Source of the DNA: Cyrtodaria siliqua
Taxonomy: Eukaryota > Mollusca > Bivalvia > Adapedonta > Hiatellidae
DNA length: 64,000 bases
Assembly (NCBI GenBank): GCA_037043455.1
Contig: JAWPHD010001801.1
Span: forward strand, 1-64,000
Reading direction: 5' to 3'
Shown: positions 45,770 to 54,569 of the stretch, one piece after another
How the letters are laid out: the number at the start of each line of letters is the position of its first letter
Position numbering within the stretch: position 1 is the first letter of the stretch
Notes under the pieces: generated by a model
Database searches by the model: none
The model's input: only the letters and a program-made list of their open reading frames with translations
What the model was told of the DNA's origin: nothing
Made by a program: the position numbers and the translations under genes

Positions 45770-47089
45770 TTTCTATTTCTGGTCGAGCATGTGTCTGATC
45801 AGTACCTTGAGTTTTATTAAGCAAACTAAAAGTTGTATCAAAGTTTGTATGTGCGACAGTATATGTAAGGTCTGCTTCAACTACATAACGCCCGGGTTTT
45901 ACAATTGTCATGCCGATGGGACGTTTACCGCCACCGGGATATTCTGTAGCATATCCTTCAATTTTTACAAGCGGATTGGTTACAAAAGTAAACGCTCCGA
46001 GAAAACCCTCACGTTTGGTTCTTTCAAGTGGTTTTCGTGTTGGATATGATGCATAACCGGCATGATCATATATGATGTTCATTCCGTCATCTATTGTAGC
46101 TTCAAAAAGTAGAATTGGACTTAAATAGTCTACTTTTACTTTCAACTCATCAATTATACCAAGAATTGCTGTATGGCGACTATCAGACTTTTGATTAAAC
46201 TGTTTCAATAAAGCTATTTCACCATCAAAAGCTTTGCTTCTTTCATCCTGAGCAGCTTTCAATTGCTTTGAAACATCATCAATAGCAGTCTCAAGTTTAT
46301 CAGTGTTACCAGTTTGCTCAGTGCAGTCTCAAGTTTACCAGTGTCAACGAGTTTGCTCAAAACAGTCTCCAGCGACTTACCGTCAACCATTTTCTTTTTG
46401 ATATCTTCAAATTCCTTGTTGATATCAGCAACGTTGGTGCTTGTCTGCCCATTTAATATTTTAATTTGAGTTACTTCGGCAGTAAAAGCAGTTCTCATTT
46501 GTTTTGAAGCATCAGCAATAGCAGTTTCAATTACATTATTGTCAACCATTAGTTTGCCGATATCCCCAATCCGTGTATTAATATGTTGAACACCAGCTCT
46601 TATTTGTTCGCTTAATTTCTTGTAGTTTTCACTATCTTCCAATCCGTCTTTTTTCTTTTCTAGCTCTTTCAAAGCAGCACCCAGAAGTTTTATTTCATCT
46701 TTCAAACCGTTTTGAATTTCAATCATTTTCTCACGGTTTACTTGTAACTTTTTTTGTATCAGACTTAGTTTATCTTCAACACCTGTTGTCAAATTTTTTA
46801 TAATGTCCGGAATTTTATCAATATTATAATCACGTATGATTTTTGCAACTCTTCTTTGAGTAAATTGCTTTGTTGCCGCATCATCTGCTCTTTCCGGATT
46901 GCCCACATTGATAATTTTATTTTTATCCATGTTAAGCCCACTTCTCAAAACATTTTCCTGGTTTCTACCCTTGTGAAGATAATTAACCAAATGTTTTTGT
47001 GTTACATACTCAGACAGCACAATGCCAAAATTTGTAATATTGACACTGCCAGTAGTAACTTCCTCGCCAAGATCATTAAAAAGCCCCAT
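45738..47089 (-). pseudogene. Fibre-like trimeric receptor-binding protein, one frameshift
   Basis: ATG at 47089 (MGLFNDLGEEVTTG) is chosen over the upstream GTG because TAATCTAA and an AT-rich stretch precede it by 14 bp. Residues 52-76 carry MDKNKIINVGNPERADDAAT, the short repeat used in phage tail fibres and other trimeric fibres. Residues 85-290 are charged heptad-rich coiled coil with KLETALSKLV-type repeats. A frameshift near 46290-46310 precedes the C-terminal part (46262-45738), about 120 residues of which look like a compact beta head (LLFEATIDDGMNIIYDHAGY, PGRYVVEADLTYTVAHTN), comparable in pattern to C1q/TNF-like heads. Role in attachment is inferred from architecture and place next to the penton-like gene. 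Confidence 0.65.
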
Positions 47090-47103
47090 TATATATAATA
47101 TGA

Positions 47104-47111
47104 TTAGATTA
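47104..47111 (-). promoter_or_regulatory. TAATCTAA motif before fibre-like gene
   Basis: TAATCTAA, 14 AT-rich bases, then ATG at 47089. The first TAA is the stop codon of the ATPase gene. The stretch TTTAATCTAATCATATTATA is shared exactly with the one before the phospholipase gene. Confidence 0.6.
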
Positions 47112-47759
47112 AATATCACCAGTGAAGTTTCTTTTGATCAACTTTCTAGGGCGATCCAGATACAGAAAGTCGTACTGCTTGTCAGTCGCTTTTCTATACT
47201 GCTCTTTGCTGACATCTTGTTCTTTGGAAAGCATACCAAGCTCGCAATTAACCGGAGTTGCAAAGAAGATGTAATGAGAACAGTTCAAACGAATGTCTTT
47301 GGGAGTTTTGTAATAAGATTGAGATAAATAAATTACACAACAATATTTGTGTATTCCCTGGATGAAATAATTAATAATATCGTTTTGATTGCGTTCACAA
47401 ACATAATCGTCGAAAATGACTATCTTCTGATTATCTGAATCCAAATCATTCACAGGGATAACTTCATCATTTGAACACTCCAGTATATCTTCGACTGGGA
47501 TTTTATTCTTTTTTGCTATCTTTTCAAGTTTTTGTGACAAGACCTGATACTAAGACTGCTCCAAGTTTTTAGCAAACAAATAAATCTTGTCGTAGTAAAC
47601 CAAAGGTTTTAGCAACGCAACATGTGAACTAACGTGTTTGTCTTGCCAGAACCTGAATTACCGCAAATTAACATTCTAAAACAACAGTCTGGCATAAAGT
47701 TCCATAGTTGTTTAAAATTACCGTTTTCTGTTTTCATATCATAGTTTGGAATTTGCATT
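47109..47759 (-). pseudogene. FtsK/HerA-like genome packaging ATPase, frameshift and stop
   Basis: ATG at 47759 (MQIPNYDMKT). Walker A is ICGNSGSGKTNTL (residues 31-43). The frame ends at 47609-47611 after an indel; it continues in a second frame that has one TAG (47550-47552). Walker B is KIVIFDDY, followed by IHKYCCVIYLSQSYYKTP (sensor-like region) and the C-terminus RPRKLIKRNFTGDI. These are marks of the A32-like packaging ATPase in Polintons and virophages, about 217 codons here. Its stop codon forms the first bases of the TAATCTAA motif of the fibre-like gene. Confidence 0.85.
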
Positions 47760-47832
47760 ATACTAATGCCTGGATAATACTTGTCTTAACTTATCTTAAT
47801 TTAACTTATTTTAATCTAACTTATATTATTAC
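47760..47832. promoter_or_regulatory. 73-bp divergent promoter region with 15-bp repeats
   Basis: It separates the ATPase (minus) and the proline-rich gene (plus). On the plus strand three related units stand in tandem: TTAACTTATCTTAA, TTTAACTTATTTTAA and TCTAACTTATATTATT. The last contains TAATCTAA at 47812-47819, 13 bp before the ATG. A two-way promoter is inferred. Confidence 0.55.
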
Positions 47833-49339
47833 ATGTCTTTGTTAAAATGGAAAGAATTAGCAGATAAAAAACGAAAAGCGAATGAGCTTGTTAAAGAATT
47901 TGAGAATAAAGTTATCCGAAAAAGACTAGAAAAAGGAGCTAGTCGTGATTTATACACAGAAGTATTTAAACCTGTAACTAGCGAAATAACAGAGCAAACA
48001 AGGCGGCTAGCTGAACATTTGATTACCCCTCCAGAAATACGTCAACAGTTGGCTATTCTTCCCGGGGAAATACGTCCGCAATTACTTGCCCCGCCTGATC
48101 GCGGAGCCATAGCACCACCGCCACCACCACCGCCGCCACCACCGCCGCCACCGCCACCACCGCCGCCACCACCGCCGCCACCGCCACCACCACCGCCACC
48201 AACGCCACACGTTAAAAACCAGCTGCCAAGAAAACTTCAGATCCTAAACTAACGCCGACTAGTTACCAAGAGGAACTAGAGCAGGCAATAAAGGGACCAA
48301 AATTAAGAAGTGCTTCAGACAGAGTGCTTAGGTCAAAACCTGCCGGACCCACGGGAGAATTATTTGAAGCAGTCAAAAAGAAACGTACATCAATTGATCC
48401 CGGGGATGAAAATATAATAGAAGAAGAATGGGAAGAAAAACCGGCGTTTGATATTGACTTAGACGCTGGCATGGGTAAAGAAGTACTCGATAAGTATAAA
48501 TTACCAATGCCATCTGAAATACCAGGTATTATGAAAGGAAGAGCTGAATATGATAGACATATTGAAAGGGCTGATGCAATACATAAGGAAATGATCCGCG
48601 AGATGAATGGTCTAAGGACACGAGTAAACAACCTCAGCGAAGAAAAACTCCAGGAGGGTTAGAATAAGGCGGGAACCAGTGAGACTAAAACTAAATATTC
48701 AAAATTACTCGATGACACCGATGGCACCAAAAAAAAGAGAGATTTACTTGCAGAAAAATATAATAAAAAAGCAGATGAGGCAAATGCTCTGGGGTATAAC
48801 ATAGATAGGTTACCTGAGCGGATTCGAGCAGCTAGTGAAACTGTACAAAAGACTGGCAAAGGAATGCAACAAAAAAGAAATTCCTACAAAGTCGACAAAG
48901 ATGGTCACTATGGAATGTTGCAAATTGATTTACCCAAGCTTGTTGGTCATCACAAGCTTATTGCCAAACAAGGAGAAGCAGTTGTGCTAGATATGAAAGT
49001 GGATGATGATTTTATAGACTTGATAACAAAGCGTTACAATAATAAAAAAAACTTATTCAAAGCTGTCTCAAAATGCTTTTAAGGAACTAACAAAATGATT
49101 TGGTTTGCCAATTCACAAAGGTTCATCAAAGTTCAAGAAGATTTTAGGAGGTATTACAATATTACAATAGTCCCAAAGATTTGGTTAGTGATCTAGAGTT
49201 AGTATGCGGAAGTATCGAATCAGGAAATAATAGTCCACGGCTGATAAATAAAGGTATTAGCATAATCGATGAATTATTAAAAATAGGCAAAATATCATCC
49301 AAAGAACATGAGCAACTATTTTCTAAATATCTTGATTAA
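47833..49339 (+). pseudogene. Proline-rich accessory virion-type protein, broken four times
   Basis: The frame at 47833 (MSLLKWKELADKKRKANELV) leads through an alpha-helical, charged region to about 30 consecutive prolines (48111-48200, CCG/CCA codons), then shifts frame near 48215. The second frame runs on through TAG (48660-48662) and TGA (about 49105), with DGHYGMLQIDLPKLVGHHKL and DFIDLITKRYNNKKN. After one more shift (about 49163) the end reads YYNSPKDLVSDLELVCGSIE and GNNSPRLINKGISIIDELL, stopping at 49339. A C-terminal region of this type recurs in Polinton-encoded proteins of unknown function as I recall. Full length about 500 residues. Confidence 0.6.
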
Positions 49340-49363
49340 ATTATTGTCTAACTGTTATTATAC

Positions 49364-49951
49364 ATGGCACAAATTACTAACAAAGAAGAATTAATTGATC
49401 ACTTGACACGACTTGTGGCTGCATACAGACGTAGCTATAAATTGTGCGGTATTATAAACACAACATTACAAATTGTTAGTGGGATAATTGGTTGTACTGC
49501 TGTATTGGCATTGGTTTCGGCAATTCCTGTTTTCGTGGCTGCAGTTGGTGCTGTTCCTCCAGTAGCTGCTGTTTTAGCAAGTAAAACAAGAATAGCAGAA
49601 AGAAAGACTTTGTTAAAAACACATCATAGGAGTTTCAAACAACTTCTATCATATGTCCAAACAACCACAGGACTAGAAAATGATGAGGAAATAATTAGGA
49701 TTGTCTTTAATAAAATATTAGAGATTCAAAAGAATGACAACTTGACGGAACCTCTGGAAATGTATATGAAAAGGTTCGAGCTTAATGGAAATAAAGCTAG
49801 TAGAGATGCCCCGCGGGAGCAAACGGCCATGTCATCCAGTCGTAATTATTGCCTGACTTGTTTCAATATCCTATCATACTTTTCTCTGGTTGATTTTGTT
49901 TTAATCGGTTTTGTTTCTTTTTCTATTTTTAATATTTTAAATATTTTCTGA
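49364..49951 (+). CDS. Two-helix membrane protein
   Basis: 195 residues, intact. Residues 28-52 and 54-72 are hydrophobic helices with a short turn (GIINTTLQIVSGIIGCTAVL, PVFVAAVGAVPPVAAVLASK), followed by a soluble helical part (FKQLLSYVQTTTGLENDEEI). The last 40 residues are again hydrophobic but overlap the antisense zinc-protein gene by about 106 bp, so the real end may lie earlier. A TCTAAC..TTATTATACATG stretch resembling the shared motif precedes the start. The overall shape is that of small membrane-perturbing or holin-like proteins; no family is assigned. Confidence 0.6.
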   Translation: MAQITNKEELIDHLTRLVAAYRRSYKLCGIINTTLQIVSGIIGCTAVLALVSAIPVFVAAVGAVPPVAAVLASKTRIAERKTLLKTHHRSFKQLLSYVQTTTGLENDEEIIRIVFNKILEIQKNDNLTEPLEMYMKRFELNGNKASRDAPREQTAMSSSRNYCLTCFNILSYFSLVDFVLIGFVSFSIFNILNIF

Positions 49952-50370
49952 AAAATGTATTCAAATTTGATTGATCTATTTCGACCCTCTATTTGATCTA
50001 AAATCTTTACAATTTTGTAAAACAAATCTTCAAATCTTTTTCTGTTTACAGAAGACAAATCATATTCTACAAAGTATTTATCTAAATGGTACTTTCTGTG
50101 GTAAATAGTTTTCTTCCGGCTGTAATTGTAACCTGCGATAAGATTGTAGCCATTGTGAGTGCCACAATTAAGGCAAACACGCTCGTTATCGAAAACTTGA
50201 CAAGTATCGTTACAATTTATACATGCGTAAGTACACTTGTAACACAGCTTAGCTCTGGTACAATACTCACAAAGCTTCTTTTTATTAGTTGCGTCAAATA
50301 AGATGCAATCTATGCACGTCCCAGGGGGATCAATAATATCTAAAACTCTTTCACAATATTTGAAATTCAT
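49846..50370 (-). CDS. Zinc-binding protein, VLTF3-like transcription factor candidate
   Basis: 174 residues, intact, antisense to its neighbours. Six to eight cysteines in pairs lie in the N-terminal 75 residues (GTCIDCILF, LCEYCTRAKLCYKCTYACIN, RVCLNCGTHNGY). Then RKKTIYHRKYHLDKYF, a Tyr-Lys/Arg-x-His-[Leu/Phe] signature like that after the zinc region of poxvirus late transcription factor VLTF3 and its relatives in large DNA viruses. A basic helical end follows. If right, it would drive late (virion) gene expression in this element. The match is by pattern only. Its 3' end overlaps the membrane protein gene. Confidence 0.5.
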   Translation of the reverse strand: MNFKYCERVLDIIDPPGTCIDCILFDATNKKKLCEYCTRAKLCYKCTYACINCNDTCQVFDNERVCLNCGTHNGYNLIAGYNYSRKKTIYHRKYHLDKYFVEYDLSSVNRKRFEDLFYKIVKILDQIEGRNRSIKFEYIFQKIFKILKIEKETKPIKTKSTREKYDRILKQVRQ

Positions 50371-50400
50371 TATATTATGATATATAATTATATTTTTAAA

Positions 50401-50440
50401 ATATAGGTTTAAAGAAATATTATCTTATGTAATTATATAA
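50401..50440 (+). promoter_or_regulatory. Second-type promoter motif before the small coil gene
   Basis: TTTAAAGAAATATTATCTTA then TGTAATTATATAA ends at the ATG. The region before PolB (51667-51698) has the same order: TTAAAGAAATAATCTCATGT then AATATTATATA and ATG. Confidence 0.5.
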
Positions 50441-50596
50441 ATGGAACGCATAGAAAAGAAAATCAAAAACTTTAAGAAAGATCAGAAACGTATAGAAATT
50501 GAAATCAACAACTTTAAGGAAGATCAAACGGAACATGCAAAAACTATTGATTTTGAAGATATGAATAAACTTGAAAAAGAGTTAGTAATTTTTTAA
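50441..50596 (+). CDS. Small coiled-coil protein
   Basis: 51 residues, starting MERIEKKIKNFKKDQKRIEI. It is Lys/Glu-rich with heptad spacing of I/F/L and contains an imperfect internal duplication (IKNFKKDQ and INNFKEDQ). It shares its upstream motif with PolB, which supports a real, probably early gene. No homologue is recognised. Confidence 0.5.
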   Translation: MERIEKKIKNFKKDQKRIEIEINNFKEDQTEHAKTIDFEDMNKLEKELVIF

Positions 50597-50834
50597 ACTT
50601 TCAAGATTTAACAGAAAGAATCATAACAATGGTACAACAACTAAAACTGTCATATAAAATAAAAAAGGAGATATAAACAAACTGCGTGCTTTTTGTAAAA
50701 AAAAAAATTCAGAGGCAACCAGTTGCCAACCAAAAATATACAATGTTTCCTTTATTGCCCACTATGATATTTTACTTAAGCAAGGAATTGAAATTATTAT
50801 GTATGGTTGATTAAAATAATATAATCTTTAATAT
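50597..50834 (+). other. Short spacer, no gene seen
   Basis: AT-rich; short broken helical frames (for example QQLKLSYKIKKEI) may be the decayed continuation of the small coil gene. Confidence 0.35.
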
Positions 50835-51623
50835 ATGCGTATTTACAGTTATGCAGAAGACGAAAGAAAACATTTTGAAGAGGAACAAAAGGTTTATGAG
50901 AAAGTAGCTCCTTATGAGCAGGCTCTTTTAACCAAGACAAATGAACTTATCAAAGAGTTTGAGACAGTTCACATGCAACGATTGTCAGATGATATTGCAG
51001 CTTTTAAAAAAGATTGGACAATAAAAACTGAGATTGAGTGCAATGATGCTGTAAAGCTTCTCACAGATCTAGCAGAAAAAGAAATTAAGATTTTTAATGA
51101 AACACAATTAAAAGTTATGTCTGAAAATGTTGAGTTGTTCAGAGATAATCTAATCAGCAATCTAGAAAAACCTCATGTGATTAATACTGATATCGGATGT
51201 TATGAAGACTTTGAAACATTTGTCGAAAGTTTAAAAGAAATGATTGATGCAGAAGTTTTTGATAAAGACGAGTTTATAAACTATTGCAAATACAGAATAA
51301 AAATAAAATCACTAACAGCTGGAGGTGATCTTAAAACTGTTGATTTTGATAGATACTGCAAATATCATGTAAAAAAAAGTCAGATGATAGATAATAGAGT
51401 CCTCGAGGAAAAATGCTTTCGGAGATACTTAGACATTCTTCTGGATAATGAAATAGATGCTCTCTTGGATGAGGTTACTAACGAAAACACCAATGAACAT
51501 GTTTATGAGGTTACTGATGAGGATACCGATGAGGACGTCGATGAGGACGCCGACGGGGATATCGATGAGGACGTCGACGAGGATATCGATGAGGACGCCG
51601 GCGAGGGTGAAAATATTAAATAA
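50835..51623 (+). CDS. Acidic-tailed helical protein of unknown function
   Basis: 262 residues, intact. Residues 1-110 are helical and charged (EDERKHFEEEQKVYEKVAPY); residues 125-215 have paired YCKY motifs (FINYCKYRIKIKS, FDRYCKYHVKKSQ) that look like an internal repeat; residues 225-262 are a run of DEDVDEDADGDIDEDVDEDI type from a short GAYGARGAC-like DNA repeat. It lies just before PolB, where Polintons often encode early accessory proteins; an acidic DNA-mimic or terminal-protein role would be guesswork. A GATTAAAATAATATAATC stretch precedes the start. Confidence 0.6.
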   Translation: MRIYSYAEDERKHFEEEQKVYEKVAPYEQALLTKTNELIKEFETVHMQRLSDDIAAFKKDWTIKTEIECNDAVKLLTDLAEKEIKIFNETQLKVMSENVELFRDNLISNLEKPHVINTDIGCYEDFETFVESLKEMIDAEVFDKDEFINYCKYRIKIKSLTAGGDLKTVDFDRYCKYHVKKSQMIDNRVLEEKCFRRYLDILLDNEIDALLDEVTNENTNEHVYEVTDEDTDEDVDEDADGDIDEDVDEDIDEDAGEGENIK

Positions 51624-51635
51624 AAGAATGCTATT

Positions 51636-51660
51636 TAATTAATTAATTAATTAATTAATA
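51636..51660 (+). repeat. (TTAA)n microsatellite
   Basis: About six TTAA units between the acidic-protein gene and the PolB promoter region. Confidence 0.85.
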
Positions 51661-51666
51661 AAGGGG

Positions 51667-51698
51667 CTTAAAGAAATAATCTCATGTAATATTATATA
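51667..51698 (+). promoter_or_regulatory. Second-type promoter motif before PolB
   Basis: CTTAAAGAAATAATCTCATG and TAATATTATATA immediately before ATG 51699; matches the region before the small coil gene at 50401-50440. Confidence 0.5.
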
Positions 51699-54569
51699 AT
51701 GAGTATCCGAGAAATTAAAACATCCCCAAAACAGTATAGCAAGGTTTTTAAAGTAAATGTTGTCAGTAATGATCCGCTCAGACAACTACAAAAAACACAA
51801 TCAAGAATTGTGAACTTTCTTGAAAAAGAACTAAGAAAAACAGATGGATTTAAATTAAGCATTGATGTAAAACTTACATTTAAAAAACAAGTATCGGATG
51901 ATAAAGGAGGTTTTGATTTTGCATACAAAACAGCTTACTTTGCCTCGAAGGCTGTAATAATATTAAACAAAAATCAAATATCAGAAGCATTAGACAAAGC
52001 ACAGGAAGAAATTATAAATAGAATTGGAAATTGGATTCAGTTGGGAAGTGGTTGGGTAATTGAATCACTAGATGCACATTACATAAATCGAATAAAGTAT
52101 ATTTGGATTTACCAAAAGAACTTGCTAATGCTAGAAAAGGATTAATAAACATAAAAATGAGATAACGAATGCTTTAGATGGTGCCATTTGGCTTATGAAT
52201 TTCCTGTTGAAAAAGATCTTCAAAGAATAACAAAATACAAAAATCATATTGGTGATCTTGATTACAAAGGAATTACATTTCCTGTTACTATCAAACAAAT
52301 CCCAAAAATAGAAAAACAAAACAACATTTGTTTTAACATATTTGGGTATGAAGATAATCAAGTATACCCTTTGCACATATAAAAAAATAAAGCAGAAAAA
52401 ACATGTGATATGCTTTTAATCACCGAAGAAGAAAAAAATCATTATGTGTGGATAAAAGAGTTTAACAGTTTGATGTATAATCAAACAGCATACAAGGGGG
52501 GAAAATGGTTTTGTAAAACATGCCTACAATGCTTTACATTAAAAAAGCATGAGCCTGATTGCCTTTCACTTAATGGAAAACAAGCAATAAAAATGCCTGA
52601 GAAAGAGGAAAAGGTTAAGTTTAAAAACTATGACAGACAGCTAATGGTTCTGTTTGTTATATATGCTGATTTTGAAGCAGTAACCGAAAGCATTTCTTCA
52701 ATATCCAACAATCCTAAAAAATCACATACGGAAGAATATCAAAAACATACTGATTGCAGTTATGGGTATAAGGTTGTTTGTTGCTATGATGACCAGTATT
52801 CAAAACCAGTTGTAACGTATAGAGGACCAAACGCTGTTTACAAGTTTTTGAAAAAAATGATAGAAGAAGAAAACTATGAATGTAAACTTTAAAAAATATC
52901 TAGTAATGTCACAGGAAGAAGAAGCTGGATTCCAAAAACCTAAATCATGTCATATTTGTGGTAATGGTTTTGCAACAACTCTCAAAAAAGATGACGCGGG
53001 TTATACAGTGGCATACAAAAACTCCATCAGAAAAGTCAGGGACCATTGTCACGTAACTGGAAAGTATAGGGGAAGCGCTCATGACATATGTAATATTAAT
53101 TTCAGGTTGACTAGAAAAATACCTGTTGTGTTTCATAACTTGAGAGGATATGACTCTCACTTCATAATGCAGCACATCGGGAAGTTTAAACGAAACATAA
53201 ATGTTATACCGAATAACATGGAAAAATACATGGCTTTTATGTTAGGACAAAGTTTGGTGTTTATTGACAGTTTTCAGTTTATGTTTCAATCATTAGAAAA
53301 TTTAGTAAAAAAATCCCTTCGTTTCAATACACCTCTCAGGAATACTCTGACGACAAGCTAGAATTAATAAAACGAAAAGGCGTTTATCCTTATGATTACA
53401 TGAACAGTTTTGAACGCTTCAAGGATACTAAGTTACCTGATAAAGATAGCTTTTATTCTCAATTAATTGATGAGCATATTTCAGATGCAGATTATGAACA
53501 TGCTAAAAAGATATGGAAAACATTTCAGATTAAAAATATGGGAAAATATCATGATTTGTATCTTAAGACTGATGTGCTGTTGCTGACAGATGTTTTTGAA
53601 AACTTTAGAAAAATGTGCATTGAGTATTACAAATTAGATCCTTGTCATTACTTCAGTAGTCCTGGTTTAGCCTGGAATGCATGCCTCAAGATGACTGGTA
53701 TCCAACTTGATTTAATAACTGATATTGATAAATATTTGTTTGTGGAAAAAGGATTAAGAGGTGGTACAAGTTATATCGCAAACAGATATTCAGAGGCTAA
53801 CAATAAATATATGAAAAACTATGACAAGAAAAAAGAAAGCAAGTACATAATATATCTCGATGCTAATAACTTGTATGGGTGGGCTATGTGTCAGCCGTTA
53901 ACTACTGGCAACTTCAAGTGGGTTGATAATTATAAGTTTGAAAAAGGAAAATCAAATTACATTGTTGAGTGCGATATTACGTATCCTGAGAAACTGCATG
54001 ACTTGCATAATGATTATCCTCTCGCCCCGGAAAGTTTAAATATCAAAGATGAGTGGTTGTCAGACTATTGTAAAAATTTAAAACAAAAGTTTAATTTAGG
54101 ACATTGTAATGTTAATAACCTTGTTACGACGTTGAAAAATAAAGAAAAGTATGTCGTACATTTTAGAATCTTAGACTTGTATAAAAAGGTTGGATTGAAG
54201 GTAACAAAAATACACCGGATACTACAGTTCGACGAATCACAGTGGTTAAAGACGTACATAGACTTTAATACTACAAAAAGGACAGCAGGAAAAAACGCTT
54301 TCGAAAAAGATTTCTTCAAGCTTATGAATAATTCGTTTTTTGGTAAAACAATGGAAAACTTGAGAAAGAGAGTTAATGTTAAGCTGACACATGTTGAGGA
54401 AGTTTTTTTGAAATATGCGGCAAGACCATCGTTTATTTCATGTAAGATGTTTAACGAAAACTTGTTTGCAATCAATAGAGTAAAGGAAAGACTTGTCTTA
54501 AATCGCGCTTGTTATGTCGGTATGTGTATTCTTGACTTATCAAAATACTTCATGTATGATTTCATGTAG
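51699..54569 (+). pseudogene. Protein-primed family B DNA polymerase, frameshifted and 3'-truncated
   Basis: Start at 51699 (MSIREIKTSPKQYSKVFKVN). N-terminal domain to 52145 (IQLGSGWVIESLDAHYINRI), then small indels near 52155-52165 and a TAA near 52381. Exonuclease motifs: YADFEAVTE (Exo I, about 52668), FHNLRGYDSHFI (Exo II, about 53130), YLKTDVLLLTD (Exo III, 53559). Between Exo I and II is a Cys/His block, CHICGNGF and VRDHCHVTGKYRGSAHDICN. More shifts occur near 52890 and 53310. Polymerase motif A is YLDANNLYGWAM (Asp at 53859); motif B is AFEKDFFKLMNNSFFGKTM (about 54300). The gene ends at FMYDFM where the Gypsy LTR begins, so motif C (DTD) and the thumb are lost. The family replicates linear genomes from a terminal protein. 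Confidence 0.9.

Larger units (their letters stand above)
41250..54564. mobile_element. Endogenised adintovirus / Polinton (Maverick) element, truncated at both ends
   Basis: Sixteen genes or gene remnants lie in 13.3 kb: integrase, phospholipase A2, adenain-like protease, pX-like, major capsid, pVI-like, penton-like, small ORF, fibre-like, ATPase (minus strand), then proline-rich, two-helix membrane, VLTF3-like (minus), coil, acidic protein and PolB. PolB, retrovirus-like integrase, protease, packaging ATPase and two capsid proteins are the hallmark set of Polintons; the phospholipase A2 fits animal adintoviruses. The left end is cut inside the integrase and the right end inside PolB by a Gypsy LTR, so terminal inverted repeats are lost. 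Several core genes are broken, which makes this a fossil copy, but many frames remain long, which suggests moderate age. Confidence 0.9.

Noticed and set aside
41250..54564. Bacterial origin for the PolB/fibre region
   Set aside because: Flanking DNA is eukaryotic, the gene set is Polinton-type, and there are no bacterial operon signals.
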